Position numbers and translations under genes: made by a program. From assembly GCF_001270495.1 (NCBI RefSeq), contig NZ_LGUR01000198.1, forward strand, positions 1 through 64,000: 64,000 nt of DNA, in the 5' to 3' direction. The DNA is from Streptomyces viridochromogenes. GTDB lineage: Bacteria > Actinomycetota > Actinomycetes > Streptomycetales > Streptomycetaceae. A model generated the notes under the pieces. That model was not told the DNA's origin. It worked only from the letters and a program-made list of their open reading frames with translations, and searched no databases. Of the stretch, positions 8,016 to 17,664 are shown in pieces (positions within the stretch are counted from its first letter, which is position 1; each line of letters starts with the position of its first letter).

Positions 8016-8703
8016 TGATGTCCCTCTCCTCACGGTGAACAGCTGATCGAGCGGTGCACGAGAAAAGTTCCGATGCGCGGAAACATTGAACAGCCCCCGG
8101 GCAGGCCAGAATGCGGCATCCGAGGGTCTGTACGCGGCGCCATCGAAGGTTCGACTGCTCGGCGAGTGGGTGTCAACCCGTCGAACAGAAAGCGCTATCT
8201 ACCCTGCGAAAGATCCAGGCCAGACGATGATGTCGATCGGCGGACGAGTCGGCCACCAACTCTCCGGTGTGCAGTGGTTGCATGGGCAACCATCGTTCGG
8301 CTCTCCCATCAGCGGAAACGGACGTTGCTGTTGCTGCTCGGAGAGCTGCCCCGTGTTCGACCCCTCGGACGATGTCTGGAAACGTCAGGCGCTGTTCGAG
8401 ATCTCGGCCGCCCGAAATGGCGGAAAACCGTGTGCCCTTTGTTTACCTTTTACTTTTCAGGGTTGATCGCCCCATGGAGTTGTGTGATTGTTCATGGGCT
8501 CGATTGCAGGCCCCAGTTCGACGCGGACGGCGTCAGAGGCGTCCTTTTCGATCGAGAGTTCTCCTGATCGCACCTGCTGTCTGAAACCCGCACTGCCTGA
8601 ACCTCTATTTGTGTCGCACCTGCTCGCCTATTGAAGCAAGGCGGTGCCCGACTGGAGGCGCGATGTTCCGCAGGTGGTCGACCGCATCACAGAGAGGTGA
8701 GTC
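8016..8703. other. Long divergent intergenic region
   Basis: About 690 bases between ugd and the first glycosyltransferase, richer in A+T than the flanking genes, with no open frame that looks coding. It must hold the promoters of ugd and of the large rightward cluster, and probably regulator sites; no clear operator could be singled out. No cluster-situated regulator gene is visible, so control may come from outside. Confidence 0.45.
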
Positions 8704-9756
8704 ATGGGCAATCGAGTGCTGTCTTTCGCCCTCAACAAGAAGGGGATGGGGCATGCTTCACGACTCGTCGCCGTCCACTCGGTGCTGCGCGAACTGGGAT
8801 GGAGTTCCAGCTTCTTCGTCGGACACGAACACCGAATCATCGCCGACTACGATTTTGAACAGATCGTGATACCAGAGCGGACGTACGGTGATCCACCGGG
8901 CCTGGAGGCCAGGAAGTCCGACATCCGCCGTGCGGTCATTCGTGAAGTGATGACCGATGGCGATGTCGTACTGCACGACGTGGTCGTCCATCCTGAGCTG
9001 TACGAACTGGGGATGACTCACCGATGTCGCCAAGGCTACATTTACCGGGAACGAAAAGATCAAGCTGATCCGACCGCGGTGCTCCGCGCGGTCGAGGCGT
9101 CGGCGGTCGACGTGGCCTATGTTCTGGGCCGCGCGGGCCTCAGCGATGTGCGGCATGGAATCCGTGTGATGGGTGTGCCGGATGTCGTGCGCCAACGCTT
9201 GGGCGGCGAAAGCATATGGGAACCCGGCGATCCGGGTCTCCGGGTCCTCGTCACGTCAGGTGGCGGCGGGCACGACGACGCGGAGTCCTTTCTGAACGCA
9301 GCGATCACCGGCATCGCGCGGATGTGCGCCGACCGGGCGCTGCGGGCGACCGTGCGGGTCGTGACAGGCCCTTATTTTCGCGGCGGCGTAGCGCTGGAGC
9401 CCAACCCGTACGTGAGCCTGCGCGTGACTTCCTATGTGGACCCGCACCACTCGCTCTATGCGGATACCGACGTCATCGTCTCCCAGGGCGGCTACAACAC
9501 CGTCCAGGAGCTGAAACTCGCCGGGGTCCCGGCCGTCGCGGTGGCGGGCGAACGCATGCTGGACGACCAACATGCCCGACTCGCGGAACTCGCGGCACGA
9601 GATCATGTGACGGTTTCCGGTTCCACGCCGGAGGAGATAGGCAAGCAGCTTGCCGCGCTTCTGGACACCCCGGCCGGAACGGCGATCCCGACCACACCGA
9701 GGCCCTCGGGTGCGGAGGCGATCGCGCGGGACATCGTCCGTCTCGCGGAGCGGTGA
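8704..9756 (+). CDS. GT-B glycosyltransferase (MurG/UGT-like)
   Basis: 350 residues from an ATG behind GAGAGGTGA. The N-terminus (LSFALNKKGMGHASRLVAVH) is the glycine-rich acceptor-side loop of GT28/GT1-type transferases. The C-terminal half holds the nucleotide-sugar region: LVTSGGGGHDDAES, then YADTDVIVSQGGYNTVQELK followed by GVPAVAVAG, equivalent to the GGxxT/E-L-x-A-G-xP block of MurG. No signal peptide or membrane span. It opens the cluster and overlaps the next gene by 4 bases. Likely donor: a UDP-sugar, possibly UDP-glucuronate from the adjacent ugd product; the acceptor is unknown. Confidence 0.8.
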   Translation: MGNRVLSFALNKKGMGHASRLVAVHSVLRELGWSSSFFVGHEHRIIADYDFEQIVIPERTYGDPPGLEARKSDIRRAVIREVMTDGDVVLHDVVVHPELYELGMTHRCRQGYIYRERKDQADPTAVLRAVEASAVDVAYVLGRAGLSDVRHGIRVMGVPDVVRQRLGGESIWEPGDPGLRVLVTSGGGGHDDAESFLNAAITGIARMCADRALRATVRVVTGPYFRGGVALEPNPYVSLRVTSYVDPHHSLYADTDVIVSQGGYNTVQELKLAGVPAVAVAGERMLDDQHARLAELAARDHVTVSGSTPEEIGKQLAALLDTPAGTAIPTTPRPSGAEAIARDIVRLAER

Positions 9757-11351
9757 GCCCGGTGGACACCTGGCAGGAATTCCTCGCAGACCCCCTGCGG
9801 CATCCCGCCATTCCCTACGTCGCCCTTGCCGGATACCGACTGGGGCGGGACATCCCGCGACCCGCACCCCGCTTCGACGTCACCGACTACGGTGCGCGCG
9901 GCGACGGACAGCATGACGACACCGCCGCGATCAACGCGGCCGTCCTCGCGGCGGGGCGGGCCGGCGGCGGCTGCGTCGCCATACCGCCTGGCCGCTATGT
10001 CCTGAGCGACGTCATCCGGCTCTGCCACGACGACGTCGTCCTGAGGGGCGCGGGCAGCGCCCTGACCACCCTGACCTGGCGGCGTCCGCTCCAGGACCTG
10101 CTCGGTGTCAGCAAGAGCAGATTCGGCGGCGACAGTTCGGCCTGGAGTTGGTCGGGCGGGCTGATCTGGGTGTGCGGCGCGGCACGGCTTCGCAGGCTGC
10201 TGGCCGGCATCTCGGCCGGCGAGTGGCCCCGCGAAGGCTGGCTCGATCGGGGCGAGGCCGCGCAGCAGCACCTCGCGGCGGTCAGTGCGCCGGCACGTCG
10301 CGGTGACTCCGTCCTCACCGTCGACTCCACCCGGTGCCTGCGGCCGGACCAACGGGTGATCCTGCTCTGGAGCGCGGGAGAGCGGCACAGCCTCCTCCGA
10401 CACATAGCCGGAGACATCGAGGGCGCGCACTCCTACCGGTGGGAAGAAAAGCGGAAGCTCCTCTCCTACTTGCCGTACGCCTGGCCCGTTCAGATTGAGC
10501 GGGTCGAGGACGGGCAGATCCTGCTGCGCCAGCCGCTGCCTCTGGACATCCGCGAGGAGTGGCGGGTCAGGCTGGTCGCCCCCGACGACCCCATTACCGG
10601 CGTGGGTGTGGAGGGAATGACGATCTCGCTCCCCCAAGGCCGGATGGAGAGGCACCTCCAGGACCGTGGATACAACGGGATCGCCTTTCAGTGCGCTTGG
10701 GACTGCTGGTGCAGCGACGTCGTCTTCGACGGTGGAGAGAACGGCCTGATCCTGGTCTCCAGCAAGAGCGTGACCGCCCGTGAGGTCACGGTGTCGGGAG
10801 TGAACAGACACCACTCGTTCGCGTGCCGAGAACAGTCCCACGACAACCTGATCACCCGGTTCCGGATCCTCCTCGGGGACGAGACCGGCGGCGGCCCCTT
10901 CCATCACGGCATCAACGTCGAGGCGCTTTCCAGCGGAAACGTCTGGAGCAAGGGCAGGATGGCGGCCGGGACCTTCGACAGCCACCGCGGCCTGCCGTTC
11001 GGCAACGTCCGGACCGACATCGAGGTCTGCAACGACGGTTGGATGAGCGGCTCTGGAGACGCGGGTCCCAGATACGGTGCGCGCTTCACGCACTGGAACA
11101 TCACCGTCACCAATGGCCGCGCCAAGGGCATGAAGATCGACAACATGGCCCCTCGCAGCCTGACCGCCGGTGTCTCAGGAGCCGACGCGGACACCAGCCC
11201 GGAAGATCCGGACTACAGCGGAGACATCACCGCTCTTCTTGAACCCTCCTGCCCGGATGGCCCCGCAGGCCGGGATCTGCACGCCGCACAGCGCCAGTTG
11301 ACCATCGATCGGAATGCGGAGAATCATGAAAATCCTTTACGTTTCCGCTGA
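9753..11351 (+). CDS. Pectate-lyase-superfamily parallel beta-helix protein
   Basis: 532 residues from a GTG overlapping the upstream stop (GTGA). Residues about 34-80 carry the Pectate_lyase_3 signature: FDVTDYGARGDGQHDDTAAI, then a Gly-rich stretch and IPPGRYVLSD. Repeated beta-strand units follow to the C-terminus, as in right-handed beta-helix enzymes acting on uronic-acid polymers. There is no signal peptide or Tat motif, so it probably stays in the cytoplasm, which is unusual for a polysaccharide lyase. Between two glycosyltransferases, it could act as lyase, epimerase or hydrolase on a glycosylated intermediate. The specific reaction is unknown. Confidence 0.75.
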   Translation: MSPVDTWQEFLADPLRHPAIPYVALAGYRLGRDIPRPAPRFDVTDYGARGDGQHDDTAAINAAVLAAGRAGGGCVAIPPGRYVLSDVIRLCHDDVVLRGAGSALTTLTWRRPLQDLLGVSKSRFGGDSSAWSWSGGLIWVCGAARLRRLLAGISAGEWPREGWLDRGEAAQQHLAAVSAPARRGDSVLTVDSTRCLRPDQRVILLWSAGERHSLLRHIAGDIEGAHSYRWEEKRKLLSYLPYAWPVQIERVEDGQILLRQPLPLDIREEWRVRLVAPDDPITGVGVEGMTISLPQGRMERHLQDRGYNGIAFQCAWDCWCSDVVFDGGENGLILVSSKSVTAREVTVSGVNRHHSFACREQSHDNLITRFRILLGDETGGGPFHHGINVEALSSGNVWSKGRMAAGTFDSHRGLPFGNVRTDIEVCNDGWMSGSGDAGPRYGARFTHWNITVTNGRAKGMKIDNMAPRSLTAGVSGADADTSPEDPDYSGDITALLEPSCPDGPAGRDLHAAQRQLTIDRNAENHENPLRFR

Positions 11352-12348
11352 CTACGCCCCGAACGCCAGTGGGGCCGACATCAGCGCCCACTCGCTGCTG
11401 AGAGGGCTCGGCGCCCGCGGATTCGACGTCACCGCGCTGATCGACGAGCGACTGCGGGAGCGTACGGACTCCCATTACCGCGACGAGACGGGCGTTTCGT
11501 TCCGATACACCTCGGACGCCGACCTGGAACAGACCCTCGACGGACTGCGCACCACACTGCGTCCGGACGTCGTGATGATGCAAGGGCTGTGGCTGGACCG
11601 GATGTTGGAGTGGTCAGCCGCACGGGACGTCCCGCTGATCTGGTTCGTCCGCAGCATGGAGCACAACGACTGCGTCCACGCCATCGACGCCGCCCGGCCC
11701 ACCTGGCTGGTGGCCAACTCGCCGACTGTCGCGGACTACATATCCCGAGTCTGGAGCCGGGACTCCGTCACACTGCTCCCCTTGATCGAACCGGCGGAGT
11801 TCCAGGCACCTGAACGCGCCCCGGACGGCACCGTGACGCTGATCAACCCCGTGGCCCAGAAGGGCGGAGTGCTCTTCAGCCAGCTGGCCGCACGCTGCCC
11901 CGACCGCACCTTTCGCGCCATCCGCGGCTGGCGGCAGGACGGGCCGGTCAAGCCCGCCTATGTACAGATGCCGGACAACGTCGTCCTGGACGGCCCGTTC
12001 ACCGACATGCGCGATGTCTACGCCGGCACCCGGCTGCTTCTCGTCCCGTCGGTCTGGGAGGAGGCATTCGGCCGGGTGGTGGTGGAAGCCATGATCAACG
12101 GAATTCCCGTGCTGGTCAGCGACCGGGGCGCGCTGCCCTGGCTGGTGGGCGACGCCGGAACCGTCGTCCCCTCCGATTCCGCGGAGGCGTGGCAGAAGGC
12201 GCTGGAAGCCTACGACGATCCGGCCGTCTACGAAGCGGTCTCGCGCAAGGGCGTCGAAAGGGCCCGCATGTTCCATCCCGACCGGCTCATCGACGAGTTC
12301 GCCAGCCGGCTCCGCACGGCGGCGGAACAAGGCTGGCCCGCTCACTGA
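11326..12348 (+). CDS. Group 1 (GT4) glycosyltransferase
   Basis: 340 residues starting at the ATG at 11326 behind CGGAGA, overlapping the previous gene by 26 bases; an in-frame ATG at 11314 is the alternative. The N-terminus ILYVSADYAPNASGADISAH is a GT4 glycine/serine acceptor loop. The C-terminal half has LLLVPSVWEEAFGRVVVEAM followed by INGIPVLVSDRGALPWLVGD, the E-x7-E nucleotide-sugar motif of retaining GT-B enzymes. Soluble, no membrane span. It would add a second sugar, or process the product of the first transferase. Confidence 0.85.
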   Translation: MKILYVSADYAPNASGADISAHSLLRGLGARGFDVTALIDERLRERTDSHYRDETGVSFRYTSDADLEQTLDGLRTTLRPDVVMMQGLWLDRMLEWSAARDVPLIWFVRSMEHNDCVHAIDAARPTWLVANSPTVADYISRVWSRDSVTLLPLIEPAEFQAPERAPDGTVTLINPVAQKGGVLFSQLAARCPDRTFRAIRGWRQDGPVKPAYVQMPDNVVLDGPFTDMRDVYAGTRLLLVPSVWEEAFGRVVVEAMINGIPVLVSDRGALPWLVGDAGTVVPSDSAEAWQKALEAYDDPAVYEAVSRKGVERARMFHPDRLIDEFASRLRTAAEQGWPAH

Positions 12349-12425
12349 GCGTCCCCCGACATCGGCAGATCATCACGAACACCGTTGGGCGCACCGAGGC
12401 GTTCATCGGCGACAGGAGGTGACCC

Positions 12426-14222
12426 ATGTCCGCAGTCACCGCCCACGGACTCCGGGACGGGTTGAAGGTGGTGGGGAGAGGTGTCCGGCACGAGCCGTTC
12501 CTCTTCGGTGTCGCCGCGCTGGGCGGCCTGGTCTACGGCGTGGGCACCGCCGCCGCCGGATGGGTGCTCGGGCAGGTGACCCAGCAGGTACTCGTCCCCG
12601 GCTTCCAGACGGGGAAGGTCGACGGGCCGCGACTCGGGTGGTGGCTCCTGCTGCTGGCCGGAGTGGCGCTGGTGACAGCGGGTGGGGTGTTGGCCCGGCG
12701 GGCGGTGGCCGGCAAGGTGATGTACCGGCTGCAGCGCCGCTACCGGCAGGAACTGACCGGCAAATACCTCGACCTGCCGGTGTCCTGGCACAGTAGCCAC
12801 CCCGGCGGCAGCCTCCTCGCCACCGCGACCTCCGACGTCGAGGCGACGTGGCAGATCTTCTCGCCGCTGCCGATGGGCATCGGTGTGGTCGCGATGGTCG
12901 TCACCGGCGGCATCCTCATGCTGGTCGCCGACCCCGTGCTCGGAGCCCTGGGACTGTCGGTGCTGCCGGCACTCGCTCTGCTCAACTGGGTTTACCAGCG
13001 ACGCATCGCGGCACGCATCGCCCGCATGCAGACGTTACGGGGCGAACTTTCCTCGATAGCCCACGAGAGCTTCGAGGGGTCTCACGTCGTGCGCAGCCTG
13101 GGTGTCGAGGACCATGAAACCGGGCGTTTCCGTACCACCGCGGAGGCGCTGCGGGACGCGGATGTCGCCGTCGAACGCACCCGCAGCCTCTTCGACGCGG
13201 CATTGGAGGCCCTGCCGTCTCTCGGAGTACTCGCGGTGCTGGCCGTCGGCACGGCACGGACCGCCACACACACGGCCGACGTCGGCGACGTCGTCCAGGT
13301 CTCCTACCTGATCTCGATGCTCTCCTCGCCGATCCGCTCCATCGGCTGGGTCCTGGCGGAACTGGCACGAGCTGCCGTCGGATGGGGACGTGTACGGGCC
13401 GTGCTCGCCGAAACCGGCGCCCTGTCCTACGGCGGGCAGGACATACGCCCGGGTGGCCCGGGCGAGTTGACGCTGGCCGGCGTCGGCTACGGCCACCCGC
13501 AGCCGGACGGCACCACCAACGACGTGCTGAGCGAGGTGAGCCTGCGGATCCCGGGCGGACGCACGGCGGTGATCGTCGGCCCCACGGGCGCCGGCAAGTC
13601 GGCGCTGGCATCCCTCCTGGTACGGCTGACCGACCCCACCCGGGGGCACATCACGCTCGACCGGACCGACCTGCGTGACCTGGCACGCGACGCCCTGCGG
13701 CGGCACGCGGTGCTCATCTCGCAGGAGACCTTCGTCCTGGACGACACCGTCCGCGCCAACGTCACGATGGGCAGCGGCGACTGGCACGACGAGGCGGTGT
13801 GGCAGGCCCTCGACACCGTGCGGCTCAAGGACACCGTGAGTGCTCTGCCAGGCGGCCTGGATGCCCGGGTGGGCGAGCGCGGCACAACCCTGTCCGGGGG
13901 CCAGCGCCAGCGTCTGGCACTGGCCCGTGCCGTGATCCGCTCACCGCGGCTGCTGGTGCTGGACGAAGCCACATCCGCGATCGACCCCCATGTGGAGGCC
14001 GAGATCCTCGGCGCGCTCTCGGAGAGGTTCCGGGACACGACCGTGGTGCTCGTCGCGAGCCGGATGGCCACCATCGCTGCCGCCGACGAGGTCGTCTACC
14101 TGGAGGCGGGCCGGGTTCGGCAGCACGGCACCCACGCCGAGGTGTTCGCAACGGACGCCGGCTACCGGCGGCTGGTGACCGCCTACAACCACGACACACG
14201 GCAGCGGGAAGAGACGTCATGA
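12426..14222 (+). CDS. ABC exporter half-transporter (permease + ATPase), degenerate H-loop
   Basis: 598 residues from an ATG behind AGGAGGTGA. Residues 1-330 form a six-helix exporter domain; residues about 350-590 form the ATPase. Walker A is GPTGAGKS (about 385-392), signature LSGGQRQR (about 488), Walker B LLVLDEATSAID (about 510). The position of the conserved H-loop histidine reads LVASRMATI, so His is replaced by Ser, which suggests one degenerate ATP site. The partner gene starts inside this stop codon (ATGA), so the two should form a heterodimer. Likely role: export of the cluster product or self-protection. Confidence 0.87.
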   Translation: MSAVTAHGLRDGLKVVGRGVRHEPFLFGVAALGGLVYGVGTAAAGWVLGQVTQQVLVPGFQTGKVDGPRLGWWLLLLAGVALVTAGGVLARRAVAGKVMYRLQRRYRQELTGKYLDLPVSWHSSHPGGSLLATATSDVEATWQIFSPLPMGIGVVAMVVTGGILMLVADPVLGALGLSVLPALALLNWVYQRRIAARIARMQTLRGELSSIAHESFEGSHVVRSLGVEDHETGRFRTTAEALRDADVAVERTRSLFDAALEALPSLGVLAVLAVGTARTATHTADVGDVVQVSYLISMLSSPIRSIGWVLAELARAAVGWGRVRAVLAETGALSYGGQDIRPGGPGELTLAGVGYGHPQPDGTTNDVLSEVSLRIPGGRTAVIVGPTGAGKSALASLLVRLTDPTRGHITLDRTDLRDLARDALRRHAVLISQETFVLDDTVRANVTMGSGDWHDEAVWQALDTVRLKDTVSALPGGLDARVGERGTTLSGGQRQRLALARAVIRSPRLLVLDEATSAIDPHVEAEILGALSERFRDTTVVLVASRMATIAAADEVVYLEAGRVRQHGTHAEVFATDAGYRRLVTAYNHDTRQREETS

Positions 14223-16027
14223 GCGAACCCGTGAGCCGGGAGAGCCTCGCGCAGAGCCTCCGCCACGCCCTGCACGTCTCTCCCGAACTCGTACGCGGCG
14301 TGGGGCTGACCCTGGCCATCGGGGTGGTGGCGACGGCCGGACGGGTCGCGGTGCCCTTCACGCTGCGCGAGACCGTCGACAACGGACTGCGCGCGGCCGG
14401 TGGTCCGGACCCGGAACATGTGGAAGCGATGGTCGCGGTCGGGGCGCTGGGCATCCTGCTGACGGGTGCCGCCGGCTACCTGATGAACACCCGCATGCTC
14501 AAGGCCGCCGAGAACGCTCTGGCGAAAATGCGGACCGCCGCCTTCCGCCGCATTCACCGGCTTCCGCTGACGAGCGAGGACGCCGAACGCCGCGGCTCCC
14601 TCGTGGCTCGCGTCACGACCGACATCGACACCATGTCGACCTTCCTCCAGGGCGGCGGACTGGTACTCGTGCTGTCACTGGGGCAGTTGACCGTGGCCAC
14701 CGTGCTGATGCTGGCGTACTCCTGGCAGCTGACCCTCCTGGTGTGGCTCTGCTTCCTGCCGCTGTTCCTCTGGCTCCCCTCGCTGCAGCGGCGGGTGGCG
14801 CGCGCCTACGCGGCGGTCCGCGCCCGGATGGCGGACATGATGTCAGCACTGTCGGAGGCGATAGCGGGGGCCACCGCCATCGAGGTCTTCGGCGCCCAGG
14901 CACATGTCCGGCATCGGGTGGACGAGGCGATCTCCCAGCACGAACGCGAAGCCGTCAGAGCCCTCGGCACGGGCGCCGCCGGATTCAGCTGCGGCGTACT
15001 GCTGTCCGGTCTGGTGGTGGCGCTGATCGTCGGCGTCGGCGGTTGGGGCGCCTTTCCCGGCCTGACCCTGGGCGAACTGCTCGCCTTCGTCTTCCTCGTC
15101 CAGCTGTTCACCGTGCCACTGCAGTACGGCACGGAGATGCTCAACGACCTGCAGAACGCCGCCTCTGGGTGGCGACGCGTCGCCGCGATCCTGACAGCCT
15201 CACCCGAACTCCCGGAACCGCCCGTAATGCCAGGACCGCGACGAGAGCTGCCGCCGGGGCCGGTCGCCGTGCGGCTGGACCGCGTCGTCCATGCCTACGC
15301 GGGCGGGGAGCCGGTGCTCCACGACGTCAGCCTGGAACTCCGGGCGGGCTCGAAGACCGCGATCGTCGGGGAAACCGGATCGGGCAAGTCCACGATCGGC
15401 AAACTGCTGACCCGGCTCATGGATCCCACGGCGGGACACGTCCTGCTGGACGGGACGGACGCCCGCGACACGCCCCTCGCAACCTTGCGGCAGCGAGTGA
15501 CACTGGTGCCGCAGGACGGGTTCCTCTTCTCCGGCACCCTGCTGGAGAACCTCACCTGGGGCCGCCCGCACCTGACCTCCGACCAAGTCGGAGAGGCCTT
15601 GCGTGAGCTGGGGCTCGACGACTGGCCGGCGACACTGCCGGCGGGGCTGGCGACGCAGGTGGGCCCGCGTGGGCAGAACCTGTCGGCCGGCGAGCGGCAA
15701 CTCGTCGGTCTGGTGCGCGCCCACCTCGTCGATTCGGACCTGCTGGTGCTGGACGAGGCCACCTCCGCCGTCGATCCCGCGCTGGAGACCAGGCTCCGCA
15801 AGACCATGGACGCCGCCTCGCGCTCACGCACCCTGGTGACCATCGCCCACCGCCTGGCCGCGGCGGAGACAGCCGACCTGGTCGTGGTGGTGCACGAGGG
15901 GCGCGTCGTCGACTGCGGCACCCACACCGAACTGGCCGAGCGATGTGCCGACTACCAGCGGCTTCTGGCCGGCTGGACTCGGCGAGGCACCGCGGGGGCC
16001 TCAGACACCGAGGGGGAGTTGCCATGA
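14219..16027 (+). CDS. ABC exporter half-transporter, partner subunit
   Basis: 602 residues, start overlapping the previous stop by 4 bases. It has an N-terminal exporter membrane domain, then an ATPase with Walker A GETGSGKS (about 384-391), Walker B LLVLDEATSAVD (about 511) and an intact H-loop (TIAHRLA). Its signature motif is LSAGERQ instead of LSGGQ. With the Ser H-loop of the partner, the pair looks like an asymmetric heterodimeric exporter with one consensus and one weakened ATP site, a known arrangement. Substrate unknown; context points to the locus product. Confidence 0.87.
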   Translation: MSEPVSRESLAQSLRHALHVSPELVRGVGLTLAIGVVATAGRVAVPFTLRETVDNGLRAAGGPDPEHVEAMVAVGALGILLTGAAGYLMNTRMLKAAENALAKMRTAAFRRIHRLPLTSEDAERRGSLVARVTTDIDTMSTFLQGGGLVLVLSLGQLTVATVLMLAYSWQLTLLVWLCFLPLFLWLPSLQRRVARAYAAVRARMADMMSALSEAIAGATAIEVFGAQAHVRHRVDEAISQHEREAVRALGTGAAGFSCGVLLSGLVVALIVGVGGWGAFPGLTLGELLAFVFLVQLFTVPLQYGTEMLNDLQNAASGWRRVAAILTASPELPEPPVMPGPRRELPPGPVAVRLDRVVHAYAGGEPVLHDVSLELRAGSKTAIVGETGSGKSTIGKLLTRLMDPTAGHVLLDGTDARDTPLATLRQRVTLVPQDGFLFSGTLLENLTWGRPHLTSDQVGEALRELGLDDWPATLPAGLATQVGPRGQNLSAGERQLVGLVRAHLVDSDLLVLDEATSAVDPALETRLRKTMDAASRSRTLVTIAHRLAAAETADLVVVVHEGRVVDCGTHTELAERCADYQRLLAGWTRRGTAGASDTEGELP

Positions 16028-16097
16028 CTGTGATCAACCGGCGGCACGCGCCGCTGCCGTCGTCCGCCGTCAGCCACGAGAGGAGAGAGGAGGCGCA

Positions 16098-16730
16098 GTG
16101 AGTTCGGACGACGCTTCCGCCGTGATCCGCCTCGCCCGCCCGGTCTCGAAAGTGATCACGCTCGGACCTGCCGGAACCGACGCACACCACATAGCGAGCG
16201 GCCTGGGCACCACCCAGCTGGTGGAGTCCTTCCCGCGGGCCATGGAGGTCGCCTGGCAACAGGACGCCCATGCGCTGATCACCCCCGGCTTCGTGGCCCG
16301 TACCGCGGGCGAGATCTCCGACACCTGGGTCAACCTGCATTTCCGCTACAGCGGACGCATGGAGATCGTCCGCGCCTGGCCGGCCGCGACCAAACCTATG
16401 TGCGTGGCCGTCAACCGCCGCCGGGTGCCGGACCTTTCCCGCGCCGAGAGCATCGCGATCCATCCCTCCACCGCGGTCTTCGCCGACCGGCACGCGGCCG
16501 GCCTGCGGCGCACGTTCGTCGACGCCAAGCCGCTGGCTGTGGCGCTGGCCGCGGAAGGAACCGTGGACGCCTGTATCGGCTCGCTGGACGTCGTACAGGC
16601 CGCTGGCGATCTGGAGGCCGTCGAGGTCTTCCATCCCCAGATGCTCTGGTGCCTGTACCAACGCACCGCGAGAGCAACGACAACGCTGGCCGCCGACAAT
16701 CTGGTCGCCGCCACCGGTTCGGGAGCCTGA
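16098..16730 (+). CDS. Prephenate dehydratase/decarboxylase-fold protein
   Basis: 210 residues from a GTG behind AGAGAGGAGG. The N-terminal KVITLGPAGTDAHHIAS matches the TLGPxGT opening of prephenate dehydratase-type domains. Later blocks (AIHPSTAVF, KPLAVALAAEGTVDACIGS, MLWCLYQR) line up in order with the corresponding parts of BacA-type prephenate decarboxylases. There is no ACT regulatory domain, as in BacA. If active, it would turn prephenate into an aromatic or dihydro-cyclohexadienyl precursor. The match is distant and the key dehydratase TRF-like motif is not evident, so a different reaction is possible. Confidence 0.55.
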   Translation: MSSDDASAVIRLARPVSKVITLGPAGTDAHHIASGLGTTQLVESFPRAMEVAWQQDAHALITPGFVARTAGEISDTWVNLHFRYSGRMEIVRAWPAATKPMCVAVNRRRVPDLSRAESIAIHPSTAVFADRHAAGLRRTFVDAKPLAVALAAEGTVDACIGSLDVVQAAGDLEAVEVFHPQMLWCLYQRTARATTTLAADNLVAATGSGA

Positions 16731-16731
16731 C

Positions 16732-17664
16732 ATGGCAGACACCCGACAGGTCGCCGAGCCGCGCCGTGTCGGCGTACTGGGCGGCGGGATCATGGCCCGC
16801 GCCGTCATCGCCCGACTCCACAACGCCGGCCACCGGCTCCGCTTGTACAACCGCAGCCCGGAGCGCTTGGCCCGGTTCGCGGACGGCGGTGTGAAACTGT
16901 GCGCCACCCCCGCCGAGGCGGCGCGGGACGCCGACGCAGTGCTCTCCTTCGTCTCGGACGACACCGCGAGCGCCGCCGTCTGGTACGGCCCGGCCGGGGC
17001 GTTGGCGTCGCTGCGCCCGGACGCCCTGGCGGTCGAATGCTCCACGCTGTCCGTCCCGCATACCGAGGGCTGGGCGCGCGTCTGCCGCGAGCAGGACGGC
17101 CACCCGGTGGACCTGGCCCTCACCGGCAGCGTGCCCCGCGCCGTCCAGGGCACCCTCATCGGCTTCGCCGGAGCGACGACCGAGGACCTCGCGCGGCTCC
17201 GCCCGCTGACCGACTGCTTCACCGAGCACGTCGTGCACTTCGGAGAAAGCGGCGCGGGCATGCGCTACAAGCTGGTGCACAACCTCGCCGCAGCCACCAC
17301 ACTGGTCGGGCTCGCGGAGGCATTGAGCCTCGCCGAGACACTCGGACTCGACATGTCCCGGACGGTCTCGACCCTGAGCGCCTACGGCTGGGCGGCGCCG
17401 GTGGCGCAGTCCAAGGCATGGGACATGGTGCGGGCCAGCCATACCGACGTGATGTGCAGCCTGGCCAACCTCGCCAAAGACGTCGGCTACGCCTTGGCCG
17501 CCGCCGGTGACGGCGACGTCGAGCTGCCCCTCGCCCACGCCCTGCGCACGGCGTTCTCCGACGCTGCCGCGCTCGGTGGCGGCCCCCTGGACATGGCGGC
17601 GGTCAAGCTCGCGTACGCCTCGCCGCGCCCCGAGACCCACGACTCGCGGGAAGGCGACCGGTGA
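16732..17664 (+). CDS. NAD(P)-dependent 3-hydroxyisobutyrate-dehydrogenase-like reductase
   Basis: 310 residues. The N-terminal dinucleotide motif is VGVLGGGIMARAVIARL with NRSPERL after strand 2, which favours NADP. The substrate loop reads ALTGSVPRAVQGTL, and the catalytic Lys is in GAGMRYKLVHN at about residue 180. The C-terminal all-helical domain is complete. The family contains beta-hydroxyacid dehydrogenases and imine reductases, so the enzyme may reduce an imine or keto intermediate. It follows the prephenate-like gene after 1 base and overlaps the next by 4, so it is part of the same transcript. Confidence 0.8.
   Translation: MADTRQVAEPRRVGVLGGGIMARAVIARLHNAGHRLRLYNRSPERLARFADGGVKLCATPAEAARDADAVLSFVSDDTASAAVWYGPAGALASLRPDALAVECSTLSVPHTEGWARVCREQDGHPVDLALTGSVPRAVQGTLIGFAGATTEDLARLRPLTDCFTEHVVHFGESGAGMRYKLVHNLAAATTLVGLAEALSLAETLGLDMSRTVSTLSAYGWAAPVAQSKAWDMVRASHTDVMCSLANLAKDVGYALAAAGDGDVELPLAHALRTAFSDAAALGGGPLDMAAVKLAYASPRPETHDSREGDR

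Noticed and set aside
8073..8567. 164-codon frame in the ugd/glycosyltransferase intergenic region
   Set aside because: Unnatural composition, no Shine-Dalgarno sequence, and it overlaps another equally weak frame; treated as non-coding.
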